Below the pieces are notes generated by a model, which saw only the letters and a program-made list of their open reading frames with translations, did no database searches and was not told the origin of the DNA. A program made the translations under genes and the position numbers. A stretch of 64,000 nucleotides of DNA from Staphylococcus pettenkoferi (GTDB lineage Bacteria > Bacillota > Bacilli > Staphylococcales > Staphylococcaceae), in assembly GCF_002902685.1 (NCBI RefSeq), contig NZ_PPRN01000013.1:1-64000 (forward strand), written 5' to 3'. Below, in pieces: positions 46,507-56,414 of this stretch (positions are counted from its first letter, which is position 1; every line of letters begins with the position of its first letter).

Positions 46507-47715
46507 TTAATGCACGAGATTGATGAAGCCCATGATAATCGGCATAGCGAGTAAGTCAATCAAGAACGCGCCGACAATCGGAACGACGAGATAGGCTTTC
46601 GGAGACGCACCAAATTTCTTGGTAATCACGTCTAAGTTCGCCATCGCATTCGGTGTCGCACCGAGTCCGTGACCGATGATACCACCGATCATAACTGCTG
46701 CATCATAATCTTTACCTAATCCTCTAAAGACGACAAAGATAGAGAAGAGGATGATAAAGATGACTTGAACTGCAACGATGATAATGAGTGGAATCGCTAA
46801 GTGATAAATCTCTGTGAGCTTGATACTCATTAAGGCAATCGATAGGAAGAGACCGAGTGAAATATCACTGATGTAGTTCACTATCTTCATATCGATGAGT
46901 TCGAAATTACCAAATTCGGAAATGTTACGTACGATGACTGCAATAATCATTGAACCTACGTATACAGGTAAGCTCTGTCCTGTATACTTCGTAAATAAAT
47001 CTCCGAGATAAGAACCAATCGCCATACATACTGCCACGACTGCGAATTGGACGAAGAAAACGTTTGTCGTTGACATTTTCGCGTGTAATTTCTCATTGTA
47101 GTCCACTTCACTGTAGTCTTTCGTTGTCTCTTCAGCATGTTTCGGTTTCAAATTATAACGGTTAATTAAGAATTTAACGACAGGACCACCGATGAGTCCA
47201 CCGGCTACGAGACCGAGTGTAGCAGCGGCAAGTGCAGCCGTAACGGCATTGTCTATACCCATTTCTTGAATCGTTTGACTGTATGCAAGAGCGTTACCGT
47301 GACCGCCTTCCATAGACATAGAACCCGCAGTTAAACCGAGTAAGCCTGGTATATGTAAGACTTTTGCTAAACCTACACTAATAAAGTTCTGACAAAGTGC
47401 CATAATACCACAGAAGATAAAGTATAGAATGAGAACTTTGCCACCTAAGCGTAGTAATTTCAATGATGCCCCAAGACCAATCGTCGTGAAGAAGGCCATC
47501 ATAAAGAAGTTCTGGATAAAGTCTGAATCTAATTTAATTGTGACGATATCTAAAGATTGTAGTATTGCGACAACGATCGCGAAAATCAGTCCACCGATAA
47601 CGGGTGCCGGGATACACAATCGCTGTAAGATTGAAACATGATTAACGATAAAGACGCCGAGTAAGAATAATAATGCGGCAAGCGCAAGTGTTGTAATCGC
47701 ATCTAATTCGATCAT
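46507..47715 (-). CDS. gltS: Sodium/glutamate symporter GltS
   Basis: This 402-residue membrane protein of the ESS family has ten or more helices and two inverted halves with the reentrant-loop signatures GSMSMEGGHGNALAYSQT (near 132-149) and GIIGHGLGATPNAMANLDVI (near 343-362). It takes up glutamate with Na+. A long upstream gap with promoter-like sequence suggests it is transcribed alone. Confidence 0.93.
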   Translation of the reverse strand: MIELDAITTLALAALLFLLGVFIVNHVSILQRLCIPAPVIGGLIFAIVVAILQSLDIVTIKLDSDFIQNFFMMAFFTTIGLGASLKLLRLGGKVLILYFIFCGIMALCQNFISVGLAKVLHIPGLLGLTAGSMSMEGGHGNALAYSQTIQEMGIDNAVTAALAAATLGLVAGGLIGGPVVKFLINRYNLKPKHAEETTKDYSEVDYNEKLHAKMSTTNVFFVQFAVVAVCMAIGSYLGDLFTKYTGQSLPVYVGSMIIAVIVRNISEFGNFELIDMKIVNYISDISLGLFLSIALMSIKLTEIYHLAIPLIIIVAVQVIFIILFSIFVVFRGLGKDYDAAVMIGGIIGHGLGATPNAMANLDVITKKFGASPKAYLVVPIVGAFLIDLLAMPIIMGFINLVH

Positions 47716-48180
47716 GATTCATTCCCCCCTTTATATTAAATGTGTAGGTTAAGGTAGGGACAGTGCATGATATTGATACTAGATATGTAAGTGATAAAAC
47801 GCACCTTCTTAGGAGATGTTTGTTCTAGTCGGTGTGTAGCACTTTAGAGTTAAGTCAATGAGTTGTATATCATCGCATGTCTAATCACCTTAAGGCTACG
47901 GAATTCAATACTAGAAACATAGTATGTAAGATAAGTAAGGGCTTACAAAAACCCATAATAACTATTATACATATATTAATCATATAAATCTACTTTTGGT
48001 TATAATATTAAAAATATCTTTACAATGTGAATTTTTATGTCAAGGCGTATAAGTAGTGTGAGTGGGGCATAGTAGCGCTTTATAACATTAGGGTGGTTTA
48101 ACTTTGAAGGGCGTGGGTGAGGTAGAGAGAAGGAGCTATCTTCCTAGAATGAAGTGAGTTATCATTTTTAATAAAAAAGA

Positions 48181-48408
48181 GTCTGGGACACTAACAGAAA
48201 ATTGTGTTTGAGATAGATTAAAATCACGCTTATAAAATGAATCTTTTTAAATTTTCAATGTCGACTCGAGACGCATGATGGAGCTAGACCACAACGAAAA
48301 TCCATTCCTAGAGCTCTAAGAGCGAGAGGAATTAGTTGAGTTTGGTCCCATATGCAAGCGAGAGTCATAACATTGAAAATTAAACAACTTTGATTTATGT
48401 CCCAGACT
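48181..48408. repeat. Inverted repeat enclosing a family A element
   Basis: GTCTGGGACA (48181-48190) and TGTCCCAGAC (48399-48408) are perfect complements. Between them lies family A copy A4 at 48250-48381. Confidence 0.75.
48250..48381 (+). repeat. Family A palindromic repeat, copy A4 (132 bp)
   Basis: Perfect 12-bp ends AATTTTCAATGT / ACATTGAAAATT and exactly the same length as A1 and A3. The internal arms (GACGCATGATGGAGCTAGACCACAACG) differ from A3 at a few positions, with compensating changes in the central arm (tagagctctaagagc). Confidence 0.88.
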
Positions 48409-48435
48409 GCGAGTTTGGCTAGCAACTTATCTCTT

Positions 48436-49044
48436 TTACATCCAAGTTTCGTCAGGGTTCATCATGTCTGACTTGCGCATACGAGACACGAAAGGATTAC
48501 CTTTAACTGTGAAGCGCAAAGGCTTCTCAGTCCATTCGCCTTTATTCGGAATACCAATGCGTGCATCTTCAACAATATCACGTGGATGCTTGCGATGTTT
48601 GATATCAATCTTTAAGCGACCTTCGTTTAATCTTGAGCCATCTAAGCGACGTGGAACATTGAAAGCTTTCGTCCATTTACCTGGACCATTCGTCAATTCA
48701 TATCCGTCTTTATTGCGATTTTCACGCATGCGTTCTATTCCTTGTTCGGGTTCGACTGCTCGAATCAAGACACCTTCTGGCACGCCTTCAGTACGTGTCA
48801 CAAAGTTAATGAGCAGATGCGTGTGCATGACGTGAGCGTAAATGGTGCCACCTAATTTGTAGAGTGATTCAACTTTAGGTGTACGATTGCCTTTGAAACC
48901 GTGAGCAGCCTGGTCTTGAAAGCCAAGATATGCCTCAGTTTCAACGATGTAGCCCGTATAAGTTTGATCGTCATCCTCATAAATCACTTGTACACCTAAT
49001 AAATCTTTAGCCGTTTGAATCGTTTCGTTGTTTATAAAGTCCAT
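48436..49044 (-). CDS. DNA-3-methyladenine glycosylase (AAG/MPG family)
   Basis: This 202-residue base-excision repair enzyme of the mammalian-type alkyladenine glycosylase fold has [20 protein letters not shown] with the catalytic Glu (near residue 37), [32 protein letters not shown] and [10 protein letters not shown]. It flips out and removes alkylated purines. It is a single gene with an A+T-rich promoter region upstream. Confidence 0.9.
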   Translation of the reverse strand: MDFINNETIQTAKDLLGVQVIYEDDDQTYTGYIVETEAYLGFQDQAAHGFKGNRTPKVESLYKLGGTIYAHVMHTHLLINFVTRTEGVPEGVLIRAVEPEQGIERMRENRNKDGYELTNGPGKWTKAFNVPRRLDGSRLNEGRLKIDIKHRKHPRDIVEDARIGIPNKGEWTEKPLRFTVKGNPFVSRMRKSDMMNPDETWM

Positions 49045-49187
49045 ATTACGAACCTCTCTTTAAACGTATTTATTTTAAAAATTTTAAATTAATGGTTAAA
49101 AAGTTTGTTGGTTAATGATAATATAATGTTGCGCTAGAAGTCAATTTAATGATTTGTAGAGAAAAACATCATGAGGAGTTGAGTTAT

Positions 49188-49778
49188 ATGACACCTTCTA
49201 CTACTTTTGGCGAAGCATTCTATCTATACTGGAAGAACGCTTTTAATTTTAAGGGTCAAGCGAGACGTAGTGAATTCTGGTGGATGGTACTATGGAAATT
49301 TATTTTTATAGCACCTGTATTTATCATTAGTATATTTTGGTTAGTAACGTTTTTTTGCGCATTAATAGTAAGTTTGCTTACTTGGAGTTTGGATCCTTTA
49401 GAAACCACAAAATATTTTTTAAATATAATCCTTTATTACAGTATATTTATTAGTGTCATTACGTTTATACCCACAGCCAGTCTAACTATTAGACGTTGTC
49501 ATGATACAGGATTACGAACTATAATCCCTATTATCTTATATAGTTTATACTTGCTAATTTACATATCTTCACAAGGGCTCATTATAATATTAAATATTTC
49601 AAATGTGTGGAAGGTGAATCCTTATATTTCTATCGGATCGTTTATAATATTATGTATTAATATATACTTCATAGTCATCATTTCACTAGATAGTAAGAAA
49701 GGATGCAACAAATACGGTGATAGTCCGAAGTATCCTTCATCTCAATATGAAGATGAGGATAAAATAAGATTAATTTAA
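49188..49778 (+). CDS. DUF805 membrane protein, first of a tandem pair
   Basis: From the chosen start this is 196 aa, the same length as its neighbour. It opens TTFGEAFYLYWKNAFNFKGQARRSEFWWM, the DUF805 signature, followed by four membrane helices and the RRCHDTGLRT loop, and ends KKGCNKYGDSPKYPSSQY. I chose ATG 49188 (MTPSTTF) because aggagttg precedes it. The frame begins 13 codons earlier without a ribosome site. The function of DUF805 is not established. Codon use is more A+T rich than in its partner. Confidence 0.8.
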   Translation: MTPSTTFGEAFYLYWKNAFNFKGQARRSEFWWMVLWKFIFIAPVFIISIFWLVTFFCALIVSLLTWSLDPLETTKYFLNIILYYSIFISVITFIPTASLTIRRCHDTGLRTIIPIILYSLYLLIYISSQGLIIILNISNVWKVNPYISIGSFIILCINIYFIVIISLDSKKGCNKYGDSPKYPSSQYEDEDKIRLI

Positions 49779-49810
49779 TAAAAATCATAATCAGAAAAGG
49801 AGATGGTAAT

Positions 49811-50401
49811 ATGAACAAAACTGTGGGATTTGGCCAAGCATTTAAAAACTTTTGGAAGAATTATGCTAACTTTAAAGGACGTGCAAGACGTAGTGAATAT
49901 TGGTGGATGATGTTATGGAATTTCATCTTTTCGCTTCCCGCAATAGTTTTAATGGCAATTGGCTATATGTTTATGATCGTCGGAGCTATCTCAGATCCAG
50001 ACGACCCGGATCTTGCACCGATGGCCATTGGATTGATTATTTTATTTATAGCAGGGATTTATGGTCTCATCTATTTTCTAGCAACTTTGGTGCCTTATTT
50101 AAGTTTATTAGTACGACGATTCCATGATGCAGGACGCGGTACAGTACTTCCAATCATAATTTTCATTATTAGTGTAGTTTTGAGTATTTTTATACAAGTA
50201 TATGGAAATCTTTCTGGACCAGATTTAACTTTAGACTACATTATAGTTCTAATGATTGTGTCTGTTATTAGTCTTGCTATGGGTGTCTACACGATTGTTA
50301 TTGCTTGTTTAGATAGTAAAAAGGGACGTAATAAATACGGTGAAAGCACGAAGTATCCATCCGCACAATATGGAGACGACTCGAAATTAAGTATCTTCTA
50401 G
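49811..50401 (+). CDS. DUF805 membrane protein, second of a tandem pair
   Basis: This 196-residue paralogue of the gene 33 bp upstream has FGQAFKNFWKNYANFKGRARRSEYWWM, four membrane helices, the loop RRFHDAGRGT, and the tail SKKGRNKYGESTKYPSAQYGDD. The pair probably arose by duplication and may form a hetero-oligomer. That is inference only. The ribosome site aaaggagatgg is good. A hairpin terminator follows. Confidence 0.83.
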   Translation: MNKTVGFGQAFKNFWKNYANFKGRARRSEYWWMMLWNFIFSLPAIVLMAIGYMFMIVGAISDPDDPDLAPMAIGLIILFIAGIYGLIYFLATLVPYLSLLVRRFHDAGRGTVLPIIIFIISVVLSIFIQVYGNLSGPDLTLDYIIVLMIVSVISLAMGVYTIVIACLDSKKGRNKYGESTKYPSAQYGDDSKLSIF

Positions 50402-50405
50402 TTAG

Positions 50406-50475
50406 CAATCCTGAAATGTTAGATTTTCCATGATTATTTTAAAAAAATGGAGAGTCTAGGGTTTCAGGATTGTTG
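50406..50475 (+). terminator. Terminator after the DUF805 pair
   Basis: CAATCCTGAAA (50406-50416) pairs with TTTCAGGATTG (50461-50471), with a further inner pairing TAGAttttCCAT/ATGGAgagTCTA. The T-run is weak. Confidence 0.65.
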
Positions 50476-50675
50476 TATATGATAAGAAAGCGCTTTATAA
50501 GTTCGATATATAGAAAAATTGCATACTAAAATTTGCATGTTCGCCTAGAATTAAATTTGACTAAATTGTTACAATATAGTTAAAGGTAAGTAAAATAAAT
50601 CTGACAATTAAATACTGAAGATAAAGAGAAGTTTCAGAAGATGTTTGAAGAGTTTGATTGAAAGGAAGTAAGGTT

Positions 50676-51686
50676 ATGTTTGCTGAAATTGAACACCAAC
50701 GTGATGGCTTAGATTTGATCAAGATCAACAACGAGGAAACGAAGATTGTCTTTACGAATTACGGTGCGCGTATTGTGTCATGGAAATACGATGACAACAA
50801 TATCGTGCTAGGAAATGTCGTCGAAGCGGACGAATTCTATCGAGAGAATCCATTCAAATTTGGTGCTACTGTAGGTCGCTATGGTGGACGTATTGAGAAT
50901 GGTCAGTTTCAACTGAACGATACGACTTACCAACTCGAGCAGAATGATGGAGCACATCATTTACATGGTGGTACGAACGGCTTGGATACACGCTTCTTCG
51001 ACTATGACATTCAAGAGGAAGCTAACCGCGTAAAGATTGTTTTTACGACGCAACTACGCAGTGAAGAAGATGGGTATCCAGGAGACATGGATATTCAAGT
51101 CATCCATACGTATGATATGGAACATCGATGGTCAGTAGAGTACAAAGCAACTTCGACTGAACGTACATTATTTAATCCTATAAACCATGTCTATTTCAAT
51201 TTGAATCGAGATAATAACGTGATTGATAACCATTATCTTGTGAGTGATAAATTGAACATGTATCCGTTAAATAAAGAACGTTTAGTTCAATCTACGCAAC
51301 CCATTGATTTGACGAAAGAATTTCATACGTCACGCATTCAACTAGATGACATCTTTAATTGCGGTGGCGCGAATATTTGTGATCAGATTAATCAGTTCGG
51401 TGGTTTAGATCATCCCTTTGCTCCAGAAGAAGGTCGGATGACAGTAGAGAATAATAACTTTTCTTTAGAAGTAGAAACAGATATGCCGAATATTGTAATT
51501 TATACTTTAAATGACAGTAAAGATTGGCACAGTAGTTTCAATATCTATAAGCCGCATTCAGGTTTCACCTTAGAAACGCAATGTTTACCTAACGATATTA
51601 ATATTTTTGGTGAGGAAGCTAAAAGTATTTTAGAAGCAGAGCAACCATTTTACTCAAAAACGTCATATCGTATTACAAAAAAGTAA
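50676..51686 (+). CDS. galM: Aldose 1-epimerase (galactose mutarotase)
   Basis: The protein is 336 aa from ATG 50676 (MFAEIEHQ), with aaggaagtaagg upstream. The in-frame TTG at 50658 has no ribosome site. The GalM fold shows FGATVGRYGGRIENGQF near residue 64, the catalytic His stretch DGAHHLHGG near 92, NHVYFNLN near 170 (second His) and FTLETQCLPND with the catalytic Glu near 302. It interconverts alpha and beta anomers of hexoses. No gal cluster is adjacent. rpiA follows after 73 bp. Confidence 0.9.
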   Translation: MFAEIEHQRDGLDLIKINNEETKIVFTNYGARIVSWKYDDNNIVLGNVVEADEFYRENPFKFGATVGRYGGRIENGQFQLNDTTYQLEQNDGAHHLHGGTNGLDTRFFDYDIQEEANRVKIVFTTQLRSEEDGYPGDMDIQVIHTYDMEHRWSVEYKATSTERTLFNPINHVYFNLNRDNNVIDNHYLVSDKLNMYPLNKERLVQSTQPIDLTKEFHTSRIQLDDIFNCGGANICDQINQFGGLDHPFAPEEGRMTVENNNFSLEVETDMPNIVIYTLNDSKDWHSSFNIYKPHSGFTLETQCLPNDINIFGEEAKSILEAEQPFYSKTSYRITKK

Positions 51687-51759
51687 GGTTTCGTCTAGGA
51701 CTTTCGCACATTCTCATGTACAATAAAGGTAAAATAACGCATGGTAAAGGGGAAGCATA

Positions 51760-52449
51760 ATGGATTCGAAACAACTGAAATTGAGCACATTTGACGATGC
51801 TTTGAATCACATTCACGACAATATGGTATTGGGCATTGGCTCTGGGTCAACGATAGAGTTACTCGTGCCTAAGATTGCGGACAAAGTTGAGCGTGAAGGT
51901 TTAGATCTCATAGGCGTTTGTACGTCGAATAAGACGGCTTATATCGCGAAAGAACGCGGTTTGAAGATCGTGGATGTAAATGATGTCGACCATGTCGATG
52001 TCGCGATTGATGGCGCTGACGAAATCGATGGTCATCTCAATCTGATTAAAGGTGGCGGGGGCGCTTTATTTAGAGAGAAAGTGATCGATTCTATGGCGCA
52101 TAAATTCATCGTCGTAGCGGATGAATCAAAGACAGTCGATTACTTAGGACAGACGTTTAAGCTGCCCGTTGAGGTGGACAAATTTAACTGGCTCTTGATA
52201 GCGAAAAGAATTGAGAAAGATAAGAATGTCAAAGCAATTCGTCGAATGGCAGATGATGTGCCATTTATTACAGATAATGGGAATTACATTCTCGACTTAG
52301 TGCTTTATGACAAGATTAACCCTTATGAAATGCATGAGTATCTTATCCATTTGATTGGTGTGTTAGAAACAGGCTACTTCTTAGATACGGCAGAAGAGGC
52401 CATTGTCGGTACACAAGATGGTGTGAAGATACAGTATAAAGATGAATAA
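51760..52449 (+). CDS. rpiA: Ribose-5-phosphate isomerase A
   Basis: This 229-residue enzyme interconverts ribose 5-phosphate and ribulose 5-phosphate in the pentose phosphate pathway. Family motifs are GIGSGSTIELLV (21-32), DVAIDGADEID (81-91), KGGGGALFREK (97-107, catalytic Glu) and VADESKTV. It ends at a perfect terminator. The lyrA gene downstream is convergent, as in S. aureus. Confidence 0.95.
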   Translation: MDSKQLKLSTFDDALNHIHDNMVLGIGSGSTIELLVPKIADKVEREGLDLIGVCTSNKTAYIAKERGLKIVDVNDVDHVDVAIDGADEIDGHLNLIKGGGGALFREKVIDSMAHKFIVVADESKTVDYLGQTFKLPVEVDKFNWLLIAKRIEKDKNVKAIRRMADDVPFITDNGNYILDLVLYDKINPYEMHEYLIHLIGVLETGYFLDTAEEAIVGTQDGVKIQYKDE

Positions 52450-52460
52450 ATAGAAGAAAA

Positions 52461-52500
52461 GAAAGCACTCAACTCGAAATCGTGGGTTGAGTGCTTTCAT
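52461..52500. terminator. Terminator between rpiA and lyrA
   Basis: GAAAGCACTCAAC (52461-52473) pairs perfectly with GTTGAGTGCTTTC (52486-52498). Confidence 0.87.
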
Positions 52501-52517
52501 ATGTTTCAAATGTGTGA

Positions 52518-53801
52518 TTAGCGGCGATGATCGTGTTCGTTTTTCAAGTTGAAAGATGTACGTTCACCGTTTGTGTCTATTGTACTGTCAGTCTTATCTT
52601 GATTAGTTCTATCTTTATCAGTTGAACGTTGAATCGTATCTTCACTGTGTTCCACTGAAGCTTGTGCACGTTCGAGTGCATCTGAATCAGTTGAAGTAGC
52701 GGCATCATCTGAGTTGTGCGATTCAGACGTTGCTGCTTTCTCTTGTGTTTTTGTTTCTTTTGACTGTTCTTGAGCTGATGCGTCTTTATTGTTTTGATCT
52801 TTGCTAGATTTTGTTGATACAGCACCAGCAGTTGCGGCGCCTGCGGTTGCAGTCTTAGCTTGGTCATCAACTGAAGTTGTCTTATCTTTTTCGTCAGCAG
52901 TAGACGGTGCTTTCTTGTTCTTACCGTTCGCCTTTTTACGATCATCAGCTGTTTCTAAGTCACTGTCTTCATTTAAATGATCCATGTAATTATTGGCTTC
53001 AACTTCGTCTAAACTTTTACGTGTGAAGAGGTAAGTCACACCACGAATGATTAACGTTAAGAGAATATATCCTGCAGCCACTACTGTAGTAGCTAACGCG
53101 ATCACTTTCATGGCGAAGACGTTGCCTAACTCTTCGTTGAATAGAAAGATGAGGCCAAAGGACATCGCTGCGTGGAATAGCGTTGCGATATAAATCGTAC
53201 GGCCTTTCGTAGCTCTGATGAGTTCACCTACTAACATACTGAAAGCAAAGGCATAGAGTATGCTATAAAGCGTGTAGGTGAAACTAAACTCTAAATGCAC
53301 GTTAACGATAGCGTAAATAATACCAACCACTATAGATGCGAAAAACGTGTTGAGTTTCGTTTCTAAAACGTTCTGTAAATAAGAACGGAAGCCAAGTTCG
53401 ATGATAAAGGCCATAATCAATTGACCGATTAATACCGAAGTGACGGATACAGTTAAGTCATCTCCCTGTAGCAGGATAAAGCTATCTGCGAATACGTTGA
53501 AACTGATCATGCATAAGATAAAGATGAGTGCAGGGAGTATCAACGCGAGAATCATGCGTTCGATTACTTTAAAGCTCAAAGTAAATTTCATGCTTTGTAA
53601 TTGTATTTGTCGATGTTTAAAAATAATTATACAAATGATTGCTGCCACGAGTGGTGCAATGGAACGGATATCAAATAGATAGCGCTTCACATGGATGGCG
53701 CGTTGGAAATCGCCGAGAATCATATGGAGCACTTCTGTAATAATAAAGAAGATGAAGACCATCATTGCCCACTGGAATCCCGATATTCGTGTCTGTTTCA
53801 T
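52518..53801 (-). CDS. lyrA: LyrA/SpdC: CPBP-fold membrane scaffold protein
   Basis: From the chosen start this is 427 aa. About eight membrane helices form a CPBP (Abi) domain ([21 protein letters not shown]... [24 protein letters not shown]). A hydrophilic, Thr/Ser/Glu/Lys-rich tail of about 150 residues follows. The sequence parallels S. aureus LyrA (SpdC) along the membrane part. The CPBP protease motif EExxxR is degenerate (IELGFRSY), so proteolysis is doubtful. In S. aureus it acts as a membrane organiser of wall synthesis and surface-protein sorting. The start at 53801 (MKQTRISG) has ggagggtac before it. Confidence 0.88.
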   Translation of the reverse strand: MKQTRISGFQWAMMVFIFFIITEVLHMILGDFQRAIHVKRYLFDIRSIAPLVAAIICIIIFKHRQIQLQSMKFTLSFKVIERMILALILPALIFILCMISFNVFADSFILLQGDDLTVSVTSVLIGQLIMAFIIELGFRSYLQNVLETKLNTFFASIVVGIIYAIVNVHLEFSFTYTLYSILYAFAFSMLVGELIRATKGRTIYIATLFHAAMSFGLIFLFNEELGNVFAMKVIALATTVVAAGYILLTLIIRGVTYLFTRKSLDEVEANNYMDHLNEDSDLETADDRKKANGKNKKAPSTADEKDKTTSVDDQAKTATAGAATAGAVSTKSSKDQNNKDASAQEQSKETKTQEKAATSESHNSDDAATSTDSDALERAQASVEHSEDTIQRSTDKDRTNQDKTDSTIDTNGERTSFNLKNEHDHRR

Positions 53802-54046
53802 TATGTACCCTCCAATAAGGTGTTCAAAAAAATTCATTTATTGTCAATTATACATAACAGTGCGTTTTAAATAAAACAGAATAGCGAATTTATCATTGAA
53901 ATGTAATAGTGTTAACAAAATTTTACCTAAATGAAATATTTAGAGGACAGAGGATTAAATGACGATTATCACGGTCGTTCTCTACATAAATAGTGGCAGG
54001 GTTTAGTCACCTTGAAGACGGGAAATTAGAAATTGTAAATACAATG

Positions 54047-54061
54047 GTGTAAGCGTATACT
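54047..54061 (+). promoter_or_regulatory. cre-like site upstream of hutG
   Basis: GTGTAAGCGTATACT fits the cre consensus WTGNAANCGNWNNCW apart from the first base. It lies 36 bp before the hutG start codon, consistent with carbon-source repression of histidine use. Confidence 0.65.
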
Positions 54062-54097
54062 GAGATGAGAGATGTAAAGATTAAAAGGGGGAGCATT

Positions 54098-55033
54098 ATG
54101 TATAAAGAACCACAAAAAGATCTTTGGACAGGTCGTTTAGACAGTGAAACGAACCCGAGACAGTTCCGTCATTTCCAAACAGTGAACTTTGGTAATCTAA
54201 AGGAAGATGCGCCATCATCTCAACGCAGTGGGGTTGGAATGATCGGTTACGCAGTAGATTACGGTGTCAAACTCAATAAAGGTCGTGTAGGTGCGAAAGA
54301 AGGTCCGAATGCGATTAAAGGTGCTTTCGCTTCGCTACCGATGTTTGGCGACACTGAAGTTACGGATTACGGTAATGTTGAGCACGAAGATGATCGACCA
54401 TTAGAAGAGACTCAACAAGAATTTGCGCAACTCGTTTCTCGTTCTATTCAACGTCATCGTCAGACATTCTTGCTCGGTGGCGGACATGATATTGCGTATG
54501 CTCAATATTTAGGAATCAGAGATGCGTATCCGGATGAATCAATAGGTGTGATTAACATTGATGCGCATTTCGATACACGAGAAGAGTCTGGTTCAACGTC
54601 TGGTACGAGCTTTAGACAGATCCTTGAACAAGATGATAATGCTGATTATTTCGTGCTTGGTATTCAACAAAGTGCGAATACGCAAGGACTCTTTGATTAC
54701 GCAGATGAGAAAGATGTCTCTTACGTCTTCGTAGACGAGCTGTTACATCAAGTTTCTCCTCCAGTTAAGGACAAGATTGAACGTTATATTCATGACCACG
54801 ATGTGATTATGTTTACGATTTGTATGGATGTTATTGATAGTGCCTTTGCACCTGGTGTGAGTGCAGCGGCAGTATTAGGACTATATCCACACATCGTATT
54901 AGAGTTAGCCAAACGCATCATTCCAAGCGATAAGGTGTCAACAATCAGTATTGCTGAAACGAATCCAACATATGATGTGGATAATCGTACGGCGAAGTTG
55001 ACGGCGAATTTCTTCCATCACTTTATTAGATAA
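54098..55033 (+). CDS. hutG: Formimidoylglutamase
   Basis: This 311-residue binuclear manganese hydrolase of the arginase/agmatinase fold hydrolyses N-formimidoyl-glutamate to glutamate and formamide, the last step of histidine breakdown. Metal motifs are LGGGHDIAYAQY, INIDAHFDTRE and TICMDVIDSAFAPGVSA. I chose ATG 54098 (MYKEPQKDLW), with agggggagc before it. The frame opens at 54065 without a ribosome site. It is separated from hutUI by the LysR gene. Confidence 0.92.
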   Translation: MYKEPQKDLWTGRLDSETNPRQFRHFQTVNFGNLKEDAPSSQRSGVGMIGYAVDYGVKLNKGRVGAKEGPNAIKGAFASLPMFGDTEVTDYGNVEHEDDRPLEETQQEFAQLVSRSIQRHRQTFLLGGGHDIAYAQYLGIRDAYPDESIGVINIDAHFDTREESGSTSGTSFRQILEQDDNADYFVLGIQQSANTQGLFDYADEKDVSYVFVDELLHQVSPPVKDKIERYIHDHDVIMFTICMDVIDSAFAPGVSAAAVLGLYPHIVLELAKRIIPSDKVSTISIAETNPTYDVDNRTAKLTANFFHHFIR

Positions 55034-55040
55034 TATAGTA

Positions 55041-55079
55041 AAAAGGAGCAGAAATCATGAGGGTTTCTGCTCCTTTTTT
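55041..55079 (+). terminator. Terminator after hutG
   Basis: AAAAGGAGCAGAAA (55041-55054) pairs with TTTCTGCTCCTTTT (55064-55077) and continues in T. Confidence 0.92.
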
Positions 55080-55237
55080 GCATTTAGATGAACTTATCAG
55101 CGACGATTATTAAAATATCGTGAACTTATTAATAACTGCTGAGAGGAAGTGAGAAATAGCATCTTATGCCGTATTAATGATTCACCCGCTCTACGCTCTT
55201 AGCCTTTATTCAACTTTCATGGTGCAGATTCTTTCTA

Positions 55238-56110
55238 CTATATATCCCAATATTCTTTACTATATCGAATAATTGATTTGACGTTATCTGAATGCTGACG
55301 TTTCTTCAAATAATTGATGTATAATGCTCGGCTCATTTTAGGCTTAATCTCAAATGCATCTAAATCGCGGGCATTATAGGATTGATAGTATACGCGTGGG
55401 AGAACGGCGTAGCCCATGCCACGATGGACGTAGTTCAGTGCAGTTTCGAAGCGGTCAGATTCCACAATGATATTCGGGTGAATTCCGATACGTGTACAAT
55501 AATCATCTAGATGTTTTCTTACTTGTGAACCTTTATTCGGTACGATGAGCGGCAAATTCTCAATCGATATCGACTGCTTACGTGGGAATTCATCTTTAGG
55601 TGTAAGCAAGACGTAAGATTCTTTGTAGAGCTGAATTGAGACGATATGTTCATGCTTAATTTCTTCATTCGAAATCGCAACGTGATGATCAAAGTTGAGC
55701 AAGCTGTCGGTCATTTCATTCATATCGTGAACCTCAGATATCATGTAGCGTTGATCTTGATATTCTGCGTGGTGACGTGCGAGTACTTGAGACATCCACT
55801 GACTCGTCGACTCTAGTAACGCAATTTTAATCTTGGGTGTATCACTCAAGTTCAAATCATACATTTTCTCCATCGTTTGTTTGTAATTCTGAACGAGTTT
55901 GATGGCGTGATGATAGAACTGAATGCCTTTTTCTGTGATCTGAATTTGTTTCGTCGTTCGGTAAAATAAATCATAGCCGAGCCGTTCTTCCATTTTTTTA
56001 ATCGTCGCAGTAAGAGAAGGTTGGCTAATATGTAAGAAGTCAGCCGCTTTAGTAAAGCTATTATTATCAACGACTGCGATGAAATATTCTAATTGAAGAA
56101 TTTTAATCAT
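55238..56110 (-). CDS. LysR-type regulator of the hut genes
   Basis: This 290-residue regulator has an N-terminal LysR helix-turn-helix (FIAVVDNNSFTKAADFLHISQPSLTATIKKME, residues about 10-41) and a two-lobe effector domain (IKIALLESTSQWMS... GMGYAVLPRVYYQ). It is divergent from hutUI by about 300 bp. Control of hutUI, and probably hutG, by a histidine breakdown product such as urocanate is inferred from position. Confidence 0.85.
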   Translation of the reverse strand: MIKILQLEYFIAVVDNNSFTKAADFLHISQPSLTATIKKMEERLGYDLFYRTTKQIQITEKGIQFYHHAIKLVQNYKQTMEKMYDLNLSDTPKIKIALLESTSQWMSQVLARHHAEYQDQRYMISEVHDMNEMTDSLLNFDHHVAISNEEIKHEHIVSIQLYKESYVLLTPKDEFPRKQSISIENLPLIVPNKGSQVRKHLDDYCTRIGIHPNIIVESDRFETALNYVHRGMGYAVLPRVYYQSYNARDLDAFEIKPKMSRALYINYLKKRQHSDNVKSIIRYSKEYWDI

Positions 56111-56414
56111 AAAGCACCTCTAAAGTATTTATAGTTTATGTTTATAAATGATTAGTTTATTTATATTGGTAGTCTATATCTAACTGCGATATAATAAAAG
56201 CGTAACGCACTGAAAAATAAGTGAACGAGAAAAAGTGAATAGTTAGAAATTTATGAATTTGTACTCGTCGCTTATCATTTCACGCAACACGTTAATGTCA
56301 CTAAGCATCAAGTTAACGCAGCAGGAGAGTGAGAGTTGAGTTGTCCAGTGATGACTAGACAGCTTTCACTCACGGAACAAAGGGTTAATTACAATTAGAT
56401 GAGGAGTGTATATC
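56111..56414. promoter_or_regulatory. Divergent control region of the LysR gene and hutUI
   Basis: A stretch of about 300 bp. Next to the regulator it holds repeated TTTAT/ATAAA half-dyads (56128-56164), a plausible LysR operator. Before hutU a leader hairpin is possible: GAGTGAgag...GTTGTC (56327-56344) with GACAGCTTTCACTC (56358-56371). Neither is proven. Confidence 0.45.

Larger units (their letters stand above)
47716..48435. other. Upstream region of gltS plus a nested repeat
   Basis: About 720 bp. The part next to gltS should hold its promoter. The part next to the glycosylase gene holds a nested repeat: an outer inverted repeat 48181-48408 enclosing a full family A element. No gene is supported. 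Confidence 0.55.
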
